A stretch of 64,000 nt of DNA. It comes from an uncultured Prevotellaceae bacterium (lineage in GTDB: Bacteria > Bacteroidota > Bacteroidia > Bacteroidales > Bacteroidaceae). The notes beneath the pieces were generated by a model that ran no database searches, was not told the origin of the DNA, and saw nothing but the letters and a program-made list of their open reading frames with translations. Where the stretch lies: positions 78,691 through 142,690 of the forward strand of contig CAMVIM010000006.1 of assembly GCA_947167515.1 (NCBI GenBank). Direction: 5' to 3'. The number at the start of each line of letters is the position of its first letter. The stretch's first letter is position 1. The translations under genes were made by a program, and so were the position numbers. Below, one piece after another: positions 36,623 through 46,240 of this stretch.

Positions 36623-37342
36623 ATGAAGAAAATGAAATTTGGAGCTGTTGTTATGGCAGCGCTCATTATCCTTTCGGGTTGTGGTATGAGCAACACAGCA
36701 AAGGGCGGCCTCATCGGCGGTGGTGCTGGTGCAGGTATTGGTGCTTTGGTTGGTAACCTGATTGGCAGAAATGCTGGTGGAACATTGGCAGGTGCCGCTA
36801 TCGGTGCCGCAGTGGGTACTGGTGCAGGTTTGCTGATTGGCAAGAAGATGGACAAGATGAAGAAGGCTGCCGAGCAGGTGCAGAATGCTCAGGTGGAGAC
36901 CGTGAAAGACGCCAATGGTCTCGATGCTGTCAAAATGACATTCGATTCAGGCATTCTTTTCAACTCGGGCAAAGCCACTCTTAGCGGCACAGCTATGAAC
37001 AGCTTGAAGGATTTTGCAACCAATGTGCTGATTCCTAATCCCGACTGCGACGTTTCCATTCAAGGTTATACCGACAACACGGGTTTCAAGGGTTCTACTG
37101 TCGAAGAGAGTATTCAGAAGAACATCACGCTCAGCCAGCAACGCGCTGACGCTGTGAAGTCCTACATTTTGGCTCAGGGAGCTGCTCCTTCTCAAATCAA
37201 GAGCAGTGTGGGCTTTGGAGAGAACAATCCTGTGGCCAGCAACGAAACAGCCGAGGGACGTCAGCAGAACCGCCGTGTGGAGGTTTACCTCTATGCTTCA
37301 GAATCTATGATTCAGGCAGCTGAGGCTGGAACACTTCAATAA
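36623..37342 (+). CDS. OmpA-family lipoprotein with glycine-zipper segment, 239 aa
   Basis: The signal peptide ends in lipobox LSGC (residue about 20). Residues about 26-75 are a glycine-zipper stretch (GGLIGGGAGAGIGALVG and GAAIGAAVGTGAGLLIG). The C-terminal 120 residues form the OmpA peptidoglycan-binding domain, with MTFDSGILFNSGKATL, the diaminopimelate-contact region GYTDNTGFKG, LSQQRADAVKSYIL and GRQQNRRVEVYL. It anchors the outer membrane to the wall. The mtgA ATG shares its stop (TAATG), so the pair is coupled and functionally linked to the cell wall. Confidence 0.92.
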   Translation: MKKMKFGAVVMAALIILSGCGMSNTAKGGLIGGGAGAGIGALVGNLIGRNAGGTLAGAAIGAAVGTGAGLLIGKKMDKMKKAAEQVQNAQVETVKDANGLDAVKMTFDSGILFNSGKATLSGTAMNSLKDFATNVLIPNPDCDVSIQGYTDNTGFKGSTVEESIQKNITLSQQRADAVKSYILAQGAAPSQIKSSVGFGENNPVASNETAEGRQQNRRVEVYLYASESMIQAAEAGTLQ

Positions 37343-38091
37343 TGGGAAAATTCTTTTCTAAATTAGGAAACTTTATCAAGTGGGTGCTCATCGTCGTTGT
37401 GGCGGGGAGCATCCTGCTTGTTTTATGGTTCCGTTTCTTTCCTGTCTATACCTCGCCGCTCATGTTCATCCGTGCATACGAACAGGTGAGCCGTGGCGAG
37501 AAAATCCGTTGGCACCATCAGTGGATGCCGCTTGACAGCATCTCTCCCGAATTGCCGTTGGCTGTCATGTCTTGTGAAGATCAAAACTTCCTTATCCACA
37601 ATGGATTTGACTGGGAGGCCATCCAGAAGGTGATTGAAGAAAGAACAGAGGGAGAACGTTTCCGTGGAGGCTCCACCATCAGTCAGCAGACAGCTAAGAA
37701 CGTCTTTCTTTTCCCCACCACCTCGTCGGGTAAATTGGCATGGTTCCGCAAAGGTGTGGAGGCGTATTTCACGGTGCTGATGGAATTCATGTGGGACAAG
37801 CATCGCATCATGGAGGTCTATCTCAACACGATTGAAATGGGAGATGGTATCTATGGTGCCGAAGCGGTTGCACAGGAACATTTTGGCTGTACGGCCAAGT
37901 ATCTCACACGCAATCAATGTGCCATGATTGCCATCACGCTGCCTAACCCCATCAAGATGAACTCCGCTTCACCCACCAACTACATGTATAAAAGACAGTC
38001 GTGGTGCCTGCGGCAGATGAAATGGATTGGACATTTCCCCACACGAGAAGAAATGAAGGAAAAAAACGAGGGGAAAGAAGAGGGTAAATGA
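37342..38091 (+). CDS. mtgA: Monofunctional biosynthetic peptidoglycan transglycosylase
   Basis: It polymerises lipid II into glycan strands at the inner membrane. One N-terminal membrane span (IKWVLIVVVAGSILLVLWF) precedes a GT51 domain with SCEDQNFLIHNGFD (catalytic glutamate), GGSTISQQTAKNVFL and the second-glutamate region VYLNTIEMGDGIYGAEA. The 249-residue length is typical. The start overlaps the lipoprotein stop by one base. Confidence 0.95.
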   Translation: MGKFFSKLGNFIKWVLIVVVAGSILLVLWFRFFPVYTSPLMFIRAYEQVSRGEKIRWHHQWMPLDSISPELPLAVMSCEDQNFLIHNGFDWEAIQKVIEERTEGERFRGGSTISQQTAKNVFLFPTTSSGKLAWFRKGVEAYFTVLMEFMWDKHRIMEVYLNTIEMGDGIYGAEAVAQEHFGCTAKYLTRNQCAMIAITLPNPIKMNSASPTNYMYKRQSWCLRQMKWIGHFPTREEMKEKNEGKEEGK

Positions 38092-38162
38092 GAAGGAAAT
38101 ACCAGAAAGAGGGAATGGACAAGAGGGGACAAGGAAGAAAACATCTGAAGGTAAGAATGCAT

Positions 38163-38194
38163 GAAGGCGCTTCATTTCACAATGAAACGCCTTC
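38163..38194 (+). terminator. Terminator after mtgA
   Basis: GAAGGCG-TTCATT pairs with AATGAA-CGCCTTC around TCAC (one mismatch). It is followed by a T-rich stretch. Confidence 0.7.
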
Positions 38195-38372
38195 GTCCTT
38201 TGTTAGTAAGGTACTAGTTTTTTAAGGTAAAAAGATTGTTTTCAGGATAACTGTGGCAAAGTTAGGGGATATTTTTGAAATAACTTCTTTGAAGAAATGT
38301 GTTTTTTAACATAAATTGCCGTTTTTCTTCATTTTTATGTACTAACATATTTCAAACAAGGAAAAATCTTCG

Positions 38373-38420
38373 TAATTTTGCACCCAATATTCCGCTTGTG
38401 GAGACTTCTCTACACAGCGG
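38373..38420 (+). promoter_or_regulatory. glnS promoter and leader hairpin
   Basis: TAATTTTG (38373-38380) is the -7 box. The leader carries a stem at 38392-38420 (CCGC...AGA / TCT...GCGG with a CTTC loop). Nearly 90 bases of leader precede the ATG at 38476. Confidence 0.5.
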
Positions 38421-38475
38421 TTAAACCACGAATAGAAACGATTCAATCACATATTTATAAATATAAAAGAAAAAC

Positions 38476-40257
38476 ATGAGCGTAGAAATGACGGAAGAGA
38501 TAAAGGGAGAAGAAGGCAAGAAAGAATCTCTCAACTTTATCGAAGAACAGCTGGTGAAAGATTTGGCTGAAGGTAAGAACGGTCGAAGAATGCAGACGCG
38601 TTTTCCACCTGAACCCAACGGCTATCTGCATATAGGACACGCAAAGGCCATCGCCCTCGATTTTGGTATGGCTCAGAAATATGGTGGCGTGTGCAATCTG
38701 CGCATGGATGACACCAACCCGCAGAAGGAGGATACGGAATATGTGGAAGCCATCAAGCGCGACATTGAGTGGCTGGGCTTCAAGTGGGGCAACATTTACT
38801 ATGCCAGCGACTACTTTCAGCAGTTGTGGGACTTTGCGGTGGCACTCATCAAGCAAGGGAGAGCCTATATTGACGAACAGACAGCCGAGCAGATTGCCGA
38901 GCAGAAGGGTACGCCTACACAGTCAGGTACCAACTCGCCTTATCGCGACCGCCCTGTTGAGGAGAGTCTCAAACTTTTTGAAGAGATGAATTCTGGCAAG
39001 ATGGAGCCCGGCAAGATGGTGCTCCGTGCCAAGATTGACATGGCAAGCCCCAACATGCACTTCCGTGACCCCATCATGTACCGTGTGCTCAATATGCCAC
39101 ACTGGCGCACAGGCAACAAGTGGAATGCTTACCCGATGTATGACTTCACGCATGGTCAGTGTGACTACTGGGAAGGTGTCACCCACTCATGGTGTACTTT
39201 GGAGTTTGTCAGCCACCGTCCTCTCTACGACCTCTTTGTCGATTGGGCCAAAGAGACTGATGGAACGGATCATCCCATTGATGACAATCGTCCGCGTCAG
39301 ACAGAGTTCAACAAACTCAACCTCACGCATATTCTCCTGTCGAAGCGTAACCTGCTCATCCTTGTGCAGGAGAAAGTGGTGAACGGGTGGGATGACCCTC
39401 GTATGCCGACCATCTGTGGTTTCCGCCGTCGCGGCTATAGCCCAGAAGGAATCCTATCGTTCATCAACAAGATTGGTTATACCAAGTTCGATGCACTCAA
39501 TCAGATGTCGCTCTTCGAGGCAGCTGTACGCGACGACCTGAACAAGCGAGCACAGCGTGTCAGTGCGGTCATCAATCCTGTCAAGCTGGTCATCACCAAC
39601 TTCCCTGAAGGAGAAACTGAAATCTATACCGCTATCAACAATCCCGAAAATGAGGCAGATGGTACGCATGAGATTGAGTTCAGCCGTGAGCTTTGGATTG
39701 AGCGTGATGACTTCATGGAGGATGCTCCCAAGAAGTTCTTCCGTCTGGGTCCTGGCAAGCAGGTGCGCCTGAAGAACTCCTACATCATCCAGTGTCCTGA
39801 AAATATAGAAGATTGTGTGGTGAAGGATGCCGAAGGTAACATCGTGGAGATTCATGCAGAACTGATACCTGAAACGAAGACAGGACAAGCTCATAGTGAC
39901 ATGAAAATCAAGGGAAAGACCATCCACTGGGTGAGCTGCAACCATTGTCTTGAAGCCGAGGTGCGTAACTACGACCGCCTCTGGATGGTGGAGAATCCTC
40001 GTGACGAAGTGGCCAACTACTCGAAAGAGCATGGCGATGTACGCGGCATTGATGCCATGCGCCCATTCCTCAATCCCAACAGTCTTGAGATTAAGAAGGC
40101 TTACGTGGAAAAATGGCTTGCCACACGCAAGCCGATGGATTACTTGCAGTTCCAGCGTATCGGCTACTACAATGTCGATCCCGACTCCACACCTGAGCAC
40201 TTGGTGTTCAACCGCACAGTGGGCTTGACTGATGTTTGGAAAAAGATGAACAAATAA
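38476..40257 (+). CDS. glnS: Glutaminyl-tRNA synthetase
   Basis: It charges tRNA-Gln directly. Class I motifs are seen: PPEPNGYLHIGHAKA (HIGH, about residues 45-60) and LSKRNLL (KMSKS-like). The segment LRMDDTNPQKEDTEYVEAI and CDYWEGVTHSWCTLEF are typical of GlnRS. At 593 residues it has the two C-terminal anticodon-binding beta-barrels. Confidence 0.97.
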   Translation: MSVEMTEEIKGEEGKKESLNFIEEQLVKDLAEGKNGRRMQTRFPPEPNGYLHIGHAKAIALDFGMAQKYGGVCNLRMDDTNPQKEDTEYVEAIKRDIEWLGFKWGNIYYASDYFQQLWDFAVALIKQGRAYIDEQTAEQIAEQKGTPTQSGTNSPYRDRPVEESLKLFEEMNSGKMEPGKMVLRAKIDMASPNMHFRDPIMYRVLNMPHWRTGNKWNAYPMYDFTHGQCDYWEGVTHSWCTLEFVSHRPLYDLFVDWAKETDGTDHPIDDNRPRQTEFNKLNLTHILLSKRNLLILVQEKVVNGWDDPRMPTICGFRRRGYSPEGILSFINKIGYTKFDALNQMSLFEAAVRDDLNKRAQRVSAVINPVKLVITNFPEGETEIYTAINNPENEADGTHEIEFSRELWIERDDFMEDAPKKFFRLGPGKQVRLKNSYIIQCPENIEDCVVKDAEGNIVEIHAELIPETKTGQAHSDMKIKGKTIHWVSCNHCLEAEVRNYDRLWMVENPRDEVANYSKEHGDVRGIDAMRPFLNPNSLEIKKAYVEKWLATRKPMDYLQFQRIGYYNVDPDSTPEHLVFNRTVGLTDVWKKMNK

Positions 40258-40307
40258 ACGTCCATTTTGTGCTCTTCTTTTCTTAAAGTTTAAGCCTCTT
40301 TTCGCTC

Positions 40308-41888
40308 ATGTCAAAAGACTATTTCCAGTCACAGGAATTTCTCGAACTGCTGCAATCCTATGAGGAACAGCGGCGGAAGGGAGAAAGCGTCTATTTGGAT
40401 GCCGACGACTTTGCCGATATTGCAGATTACTATCTCAACATCGACCGCCCCCGTTTGGCGATGAAGGCGATAGAAGAGGGGCTTTCCCTGCATCCCGACG
40501 ACGAAGTGCTGCTCATAGTGGAGGGCGCGGCTTATATTTATCAGCGGAAGTTCGTCGAAGCCGAACAGGTGCTGAAGACCTTGGATGACCAAAATTCAGA
40601 CGTGCAATACCAGCTTGCCCAAATCCAATATGCCAAATATCATAACACGGAAAAGGCGGAGAGGATATGGCGTGAGTGGATGAAACTTGAGAGCGGAAAC
40701 AATCCGTCGGAAGAACAGCAACGTGAGTGTTACATTCACATCCTTTCCTCGATGACGGATCTGCTACCAGAGCAGCAATGCGACATGGATGCTGTTCGCA
40801 GGTGGATTAGGGAATACATTGACAGATTCCAGCCGCTTGGTCGATATGATGAGGACGTGCAACTGGCAGACATCTGTCGTGATAACGAACAGGCCGACCT
40901 GATGTGTGAGGTGCTGGCGCAAGTGCTGGAAGAACAGCCTTATCTGCCTAAAGGATGGTCAAATCTTGCCTTAGCACAATATATGCAGCAGCACTATGAT
41001 CAGGCATTGGAATCATGTGATTTTGCCTTAGCTGTCAATCCTCAAGACCTCGATGCTTTGTTGACCAAGGCACATTCGCTGTATTCGATGGGGGAGAAAC
41101 GTGCGTGTAAACCCTGCTTCAAGGAGTATCTGGACAAGGGTGGGGATGCTGTGCAGATTATTCCCTATGCCGAATCCCTTTTTTTTGACGGAGAAAAGGA
41201 GGAAGCCCAAAAACAACTGGAAAAGCTTTATTCGCATTACGAAAAGAAGCGGATGGACATGATGGCTGGAGTTGCCGATGGGAAGACCACGTCTTTGTCG
41301 GATAAAAAGGCACGGAGGAAAAAGAAAGAACGTGACGAGTTTCTCAGCCTTTATGGAAAGGTTCTGACAGACATCAGTGATCTCTATCACCAAAATGAGC
41401 TTTTTGAAATGAGCATCCTCATCAATGAACAGTTGACAAAGGTGTTCAAACACAATGCAGAGGCTTATTTCATGTTGGGAGTCAATCATTTGGCACTTTC
41501 TCAGTATGAAGATGCCTCGCGAAACTTTGCCAATGCGCTTCAGTATGCTGATGACCAAGTGATGATGGGGCTTGACATCGCCCTCACTTTTGTGCTCAAT
41601 GGTTTCGACAAGTTTGCGCTCGAAGTGCTGAATGCCGTATGCCAGATAGCCGACTCCAGCGACAGCCCTTTTGTCAAGAACATCCCTGCTGCTAAATCGC
41701 TGGCGTATCTGAAGTTGGGTTATACTGACCAATTCCTGAAGAACTTCAAGATTGCCTGTCAGGAAACCCCTCAACTCGTGGAATCTGTCTATGAAGGATA
41801 TTTTCCTGCAAACCTCCCCGTAACCCAGTGGAGTGACTATGCAGAGAAAGAAGTGGACACGTTGATGGCAAAATTTTCCACTAAATGA
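40308..41888 (+). CDS. Tetratricopeptide repeat protein, 526 aa
   Basis: A soluble protein with many TPR-like helical pairs (for example DYYLNIDRPRLAMKAIEEGL, AYFMLGVNHLALSQYEDASR). No signal peptide or enzyme motif. It begins 50 bases after glnS. Probably a scaffold or interaction protein of unknown partner. Confidence 0.82.
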   Translation: MSKDYFQSQEFLELLQSYEEQRRKGESVYLDADDFADIADYYLNIDRPRLAMKAIEEGLSLHPDDEVLLIVEGAAYIYQRKFVEAEQVLKTLDDQNSDVQYQLAQIQYAKYHNTEKAERIWREWMKLESGNNPSEEQQRECYIHILSSMTDLLPEQQCDMDAVRRWIREYIDRFQPLGRYDEDVQLADICRDNEQADLMCEVLAQVLEEQPYLPKGWSNLALAQYMQQHYDQALESCDFALAVNPQDLDALLTKAHSLYSMGEKRACKPCFKEYLDKGGDAVQIIPYAESLFFDGEKEEAQKQLEKLYSHYEKKRMDMMAGVADGKTTSLSDKKARRKKKERDEFLSLYGKVLTDISDLYHQNELFEMSILINEQLTKVFKHNAEAYFMLGVNHLALSQYEDASRNFANALQYADDQVMMGLDIALTFVLNGFDKFALEVLNAVCQIADSSDSPFVKNIPAAKSLAYLKLGYTDQFLKNFKIACQETPQLVESVYEGYFPANLPVTQWSDYAEKEVDTLMAKFSTK

Positions 41889-41910
41889 GTTACCTTTCAC
41901 ATAATTTTAT

Positions 41911-41918
41911 TACCTTTG
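41911..41918 (+). promoter_or_regulatory. -7 box of dapA
   Basis: TACCTTTG at 41911-41918 would start an RNA near 41925, which supports ATG 41958 as the dapA start rather than the in-frame ATG at 41916. Confidence 0.5.
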
Positions 41919-41957
41919 CACTCGAAAAGGAACAATAGAACACGTTTTCATCATTAT

Positions 41958-42860
41958 ATGGTACACAACAAATTCAAAGGATTGGGCATCGCGCTCATCA
42001 CTCCCTTCAACAAGGATGGGCAAGTAGATTTCACCGCACTTCGCCGTTTGCTCGATTACCAACTCTCCAACGGAGTGGACTTCATCTGTCTGCTCGGAAC
42101 CACCGCCGAAACGCCCACACTCTCAGCTGAAGAGCGTCAGCAAGTGAAAGACCTTGTGGTTGAGAAGGTGAACGGTCAAGTGCCCATTCTCATGGGATGT
42201 GGAGGCAACAACACCGCTGCCGTGGTGGAGCAGATTCAGAAGGGCGATTTCAAGGGCATCGAAGGCATCCTTAGCGTTTGCCCTTACTATAACAAACCTT
42301 CACAAGAGGGTCTTTATCATCACTTTAAGGCCATAGCAGCCGCAGCTGCCACCCGCAACCTTTCAGTAGTGCTTTACAATGTGCCTGGTCGTGTAGGCGT
42401 CAACATGACCGCCGAAACCACCCTCCGTTTGGCCAATGAATGCGAGAACATCGTAGCCATCAAGGAGGCTTCTGGCAACTTCACCCAGATAGATGACATC
42501 ATCAAGAACAAGCCTGCTAACTTCGACGTGATTTCAGGTGATGATGGCATCACCTTCCCACTCATCACATTAGGTGCCGTGGGTGTCATTTCCGTGATAG
42601 GCAATGCTTTGCCCAAAGAGTTTAGCCGCATGGTGCGTCTGGCCCTTAACGGCGACTATCAGAATGCGTTGACCATCCACCACAAGTTCACCGAACTGTT
42701 CAAACTTCTCTTTGTCGATGGCAACCCTGCTGGCGTGAAGGCCATGCTGAACTCTATGGGACTTATTGAGAACGAACTCCGTCTTCCACTGGTTCCATCA
42801 CGCATCTCCACGTTTGAAAAAATTTCCGGCATCATCAAGGAACTTAATATCAAGTGCTGA
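41958..42860 (+). CDS. dapA: 4-hydroxy-tetrahydrodipicolinate synthase
   Basis: It condenses pyruvate with aspartate semialdehyde in lysine and diaminopimelate synthesis. ATG 41958 (MVHNKFKGLGIALITPF) gives 300 residues. Motifs: LLGTTAETPTLS (the TT pair), VVLYNVPGRVGVNM (Tyr and Arg of the active site) and the Schiff-base lysine in IVAIKEASGNF. The gene is probably transcribed alone. Confidence 0.97.
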   Translation: MVHNKFKGLGIALITPFNKDGQVDFTALRRLLDYQLSNGVDFICLLGTTAETPTLSAEERQQVKDLVVEKVNGQVPILMGCGGNNTAAVVEQIQKGDFKGIEGILSVCPYYNKPSQEGLYHHFKAIAAAAATRNLSVVLYNVPGRVGVNMTAETTLRLANECENIVAIKEASGNFTQIDDIIKNKPANFDVISGDDGITFPLITLGAVGVISVIGNALPKEFSRMVRLALNGDYQNALTIHHKFTELFKLLFVDGNPAGVKAMLNSMGLIENELRLPLVPSRISTFEKISGIIKELNIKC

Positions 42861-43010
42861 AAAACTGTTTCAAAAGTATATTAAAGGAAAGGCAAATGAA
42901 TGTTTGCTTTTCCTTTTTTCTTTTTTTAAGAAAAATTTTGAATTGTTCATTTTTTTGTTTACCTTTACAAACAGAAACCTTTAGTAATCATTAAAACTAA
43001 ACTTTATTAT

Positions 43011-44213
43011 ATGATAACAAAATCTATGAGCAAAAATCTTGTTGCCAGCCTTTGCCTTTTGTTGGTATCTACCACAGGTGTGGCACAAACTGAAAAAGGA
43101 TAGGGAAATCTCTTTAAGAAAATCGAATCTATTGCCTCCAGAAATATGGTGCACGGAGTGGACACTAACTATGTCAAGACGCCATCTCGTCCTTGGCAAG
43201 TCAGCATCAGAACTCGTGTGGCACAGACGGATTTGGATATGCACTCGCGCATTGATGGCGAGAGGGTGTTCGATGGAACGTTCCTCAATCCTCTAGTCAA
43301 GGGTACTGGCGTTTTGGAAACAGATCCCCGTTTCATTACCCAAGTGTCCACATCGTTGGGCTTGAAGGTGGGTTACAGGGGACTTAGTGCCAGTTACTCG
43401 TTCCACATCGGAGGTCAGAAGGGACAGAGCATCGCATTGAAGAGTGCAGGCAGTTGGTACAGCTTGAACATGCGTTGGCATAGATTTAAAATGAACACAC
43501 CCACCATCCGTTTTGCGGGTCAAATGTTAGTGAGAGATGATGAGCAGTCTCCTTGGTCAGAAGTGCCGGAATCTTATGAATTTAAGGATAAGATGCCCTT
43601 GGAAAGCCCAATCAAAATCAGCACGTTGATGTTCGATGGCTTCTACATCTTCAACCGCAAGAAATTCTCCTACGCAGCTGCATACACTCAAAAGACCTTC
43701 CAAGTGCGTTCGGCAGGTTCCTTCCTTGCGGGCCTCACAGCTTACTATGCCGACTTCGACTATAGCAATAAACGGAATGCGGATTTCTTTGCAGCAATGG
43801 ACGACATTGGCCGCCTCCGTCAGTATCAGGTGAGTGTTGGAGCAGGTTACGCTTATAACTTCGTTCCAGCTAAAGGCTGGATACTCAGTGCCATGTTCAT
43901 GCCGACGATGACAGTGCTGAATCGTACCAAAGTCAATAGCTACCAAACTAATTATAAAGAAGTTGATGAAAGACATGAATTGGATTACGAAGTGGATTAT
44001 GCTGATGAGTATGAGGTGATTAGCAAAGAGTCTCATTCGCACAACAACAGGATTGCTCTGAACTTCAATGCGCGCGTCTCCATCACCTACAATTGGGATC
44101 GCTACTTCATCAATGCCAACGGACAGTTCGACAATAATAACTTTAGACATTCTGGTTTGCGTGGTCATTTGAATGATTGGTATATCAACGCTTCGGTGGG
44201 CGTGAGACTCTAA
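43011..44213 (+). pseudogene. DUF4421 family protein gene with one in-frame amber codon
   Basis: From ATG 43011 the frame encodes a signal peptide (NLVASLCLLLVSTTGVAQ) and TEKG, then TAG at 43101-43103, then continues without frame change as GNLFKKIESIASRN and through the DUF4421 domain (MVHGVDTNYVKTPSRPWQ, beta-strand rich, ending WYINASVGVRL). Total length would be 400 codons. DUF4421 proteins are Bacteroidota secreted or outer-membrane beta-barrel-like proteins. A single change TGG to TAG would explain the break. An internal start at 43146 would lack the signal peptide. A TTACCTTTA-like -7 box is near 42959. Confidence 0.85.
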
Positions 44214-44233
44214 CACCGACCTCCCCTTTTAAG

Positions 44234-44290
44234 CACCTCCACTGGCGTAATTACGATAACAACACTACCGTAATTACGCCAGTGGAGGTG
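44234..44290. repeat. Perfect 22-bp inverted repeat with 13-base loop
   Basis: 44234-44255 is an exact reverse complement of 44269-44290; each arm contains GGCGTAATTACG. It lies between convergent genes and may end transcription from both sides, but T-runs are absent. Its core is related to the repeats at 56475-56553. Confidence 0.9.
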
Positions 44291-44397
44291 CCGTAATTAT
44301 GGTAGTGACGGTATGGTTGGGGTGATATAGCAATAGAGAAAGTGAAAGTAGGGGCGGAATGGCTTTTCCTCTCTTGCCGTAGAGATTCTATGATATT

Positions 44398-44805
44398 CTA
44401 CTGGCTGCATTTGGGACAGATTCCCTTCACGATGTATTCGACTTCGTGGGTCTTGAATCCGTCTGGTAGAGTGACGAGAGGAATGGTGTGGTCTTCAAGG
44501 CAGTATGTTTTGCCGCATTGGGAGCATGCGAAATGGAGGTGGTTTAGATGCTGGCTTCCTTCACATCGGCAAACACAATATTTCTCCACACCTGAGCCAT
44601 CGTCTATCTCGTGCAGGATTTGGTGCTGCGCAAAGAGGCGAAGTGTACGGAAGATGCTGGAACGATCCATCTCGGGCAACCAATCTTCCACATCGGCCAG
44701 CGAAAATGCTTCCGAACGGTGGTCGATGGCTCGAAAGACGAGAATGCGTACAGCCGTGGGGCGGATGCCGTGATGTTGAAGCGTTTGCTCAAATTCTTTC
44801 TCCAT
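44398..44805 (-). CDS. Fur family metal-responsive repressor, 135 aa
   Basis: A winged-helix regulator with the Fur-type recognition region LPEMDRSSIFRTLRLF and the C-terminal metal domain containing HLHFACSQCGKTYCLED and a second CxxC (ICPKC). The cysteine pairs suggest a structural zinc site as in Fur, Zur and PerR, so the sensed signal (iron, zinc or peroxide) cannot be told. It overlaps the M15 peptidase stop (TAATG), so expression is coupled to it. Confidence 0.9.
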   Translation of the reverse strand: MEKEFEQTLQHHGIRPTAVRILVFRAIDHRSEAFSLADVEDWLPEMDRSSIFRTLRLFAQHQILHEIDDGSGVEKYCVCRCEGSQHLNHLHFACSQCGKTYCLEDHTIPLVTLPDGFKTHEVEYIVKGICPKCSQ

Positions 44806-45518
44806 TATTTCTCAAAATGCTGATAGTCTTTTACCGTGCGCCATGCGCCTCCCCATCGGAATCCATGCTGAATGAAGAGACGGTAGCAAAGGTCGTGCGC
44901 GTCAATGATGGGCACTTTGACGTTGCGCAGGTTGGCTCGATTGTATGCATAGGGTTTCCCTGTGGCGGGTTCCACTTTGCCGTTGTTCAGATGGATGTAG
45001 GGGTTGTAGAGGGGATTGATGTCGATGGCGAGTCCTTGGGAGTGCTTGGAGAGTTTCGTGGTGCCAGACACGACTCTGAAGTTGAAGCAGGAGGTGTTGT
45101 TGGCGCGCATGGAGGTTTCATCATCGGCGTTGTAGTTGTCGATGAGGATGATGCGCTCTATCTTGTAATTGGCTTCGTAGAGTTTGCGGAAGATGTCAAG
45201 CAGGTCGGCTGCGATGGATTGATTGCAGACGATTTCTCCCAGTTGGGTTTTGCCCTCCACGTTGCGATGCAGCACACGTAGATAGCGCAAAGAGGAACGA
45301 GGCATGGTGCAGTTCTTCTTGAATGACTTCCCATCCATTCTGGCAAAGATGGCGTCGTTGATGGGGTAGGCTTTGAAGCAGGAGTCTATGCCGTATGCCA
45401 TGATGGATTCGTCGCTCACGACTGCGGCTGGTGTCCATTCGCTGAGAGCCTTTTGCTCGTCGAGGGTGGTGAGTGTGCTGACGAGTGTGAGAAGAAACGA
45501 GAGTAATAAAGTGTTCAT
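44805..45518 (-). CDS. M15 family D-alanyl-D-alanine carboxypeptidase-like protein, 237 aa
   Basis: ATG 45518 (MNTLLLSFLLTLVSTLT) supplies a signal peptide; the longer frame begins upstream of the promoter. Zinc ligands of the VanY/M15 type are in SKHSQGLAIDINP and WRTVKDYQHFE. Such enzymes trim peptidoglycan stem peptides in the periplasm. It is the first gene of a two-gene operon with fur. Confidence 0.88.
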   Translation of the reverse strand: MNTLLLSFLLTLVSTLTTLDEQKALSEWTPAAVVSDESIMAYGIDSCFKAYPINDAIFARMDGKSFKKNCTMPRSSLRYLRVLHRNVEGKTQLGEIVCNQSIAADLLDIFRKLYEANYKIERIILIDNYNADDETSMRANNTSCFNFRVVSGTTKLSKHSQGLAIDINPLYNPYIHLNNGKVEPATGKPYAYNRANLRNVKVPIIDAHDLCYRLFIQHGFRWGGAWRTVKDYQHFEK

Positions 45519-45545
45519 TTTGACTCTTTTTATGTTTTCGATGTG

Positions 45546-45577
45546 CAAATTTACGAAAAAAGACTGATTTTGTGCAA
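45546..45577 (-). promoter_or_regulatory. Promoter of the M15 peptidase-fur operon
   Basis: Minus-strand TTG (45575-45577) and TAAATTTG (45546-45553), 21 bases apart. It lies back to back with the V-ATPase promoter. Confidence 0.65.
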
Positions 45578-45586
45578 GGGGTGTGG

Positions 45587-45615
45587 TTGTATGTGCTTTT
45601 TTTTTCTTAATTTTG
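45587..45615 (+). promoter_or_regulatory. Promoter of the V-ATPase operon
   Basis: TTG (45587-45589) and TAATTTTG (45608-45615), 18 bases apart; the first gene starts 31 bases downstream. Confidence 0.65.
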
Positions 45616-45646
45616 TACCCAAATATGTATAAACATTCTTTATAAT

Positions 45647-46237
45647 ATGGAAAATAAAATTCAAGAACTGACCGAGAAACTCCTGAAAGAGGGAGTGGAG
45701 AAAGGCAATGCTGAAGCGGAGAAAATCATCGCTGCTGCGAATGAGAAAGCCGCTCAGATTGTTGCTGACGCTAAGGCACAGGCCGAAGAGATTGAGGCTG
45801 CGGCCCAAAAGAACACGAAAGGGATGGAGGCGAACATGAAGAGCGAGGTGAAGATGTATGCTGCACAGGCTCTGAATGCCCTGAAGAGTGAAATCGCCAA
45901 TGTGGTGGGAGACAAGGTGGTGAAGGAAGCAACGGCAGACATCGTCGGCGACAAGGACTTCATGAATGAGTTTGTGCTGAAATTGGCTGAGAAATGGGGT
46001 GCAGGCGAGGATATCGTCATTTCCACCTCTGACGCCAAGAGCTTGAAGGCACTTTTTGCAAAGAAGGCAAAAGCATTGCTCGACAAGGGCGTGACGATAG
46101 AGGAGGTGAACGGACAGAAAGCGCTGTTCACAATTCAACCCGCAGACGGTTCATACAAGGTGAATTTTGGCGAGGCAGAGTTTGAGGAATATTTCAAGAG
46201 TTTCTTGCGTCCACAGCTGGTGGAAATGATTTTCTAA
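45647..46237 (+). CDS. atpE: V-type ATP synthase subunit E
   Basis: The 196-residue protein is a long, charged N-terminal helix (alanine- and glutamate-rich, KGNAEAEKIIAAANEKAAQI) with a small alpha/beta C-terminal domain. It forms part of the peripheral stalk. It is the first gene of the ATPase operon (E, C-like, A, B, D, I, K). Confidence 0.9.
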   Translation: MENKIQELTEKLLKEGVEKGNAEAEKIIAAANEKAAQIVADAKAQAEEIEAAAQKNTKGMEANMKSEVKMYAAQALNALKSEIANVVGDKVVKEATADIVGDKDFMNEFVLKLAEKWGAGEDIVISTSDAKSLKALFAKKAKALLDKGVTIEEVNGQKALFTIQPADGSYKVNFGEAEFEEYFKSFLRPQLVEMIF

Positions 46238-46240
46238 ACT

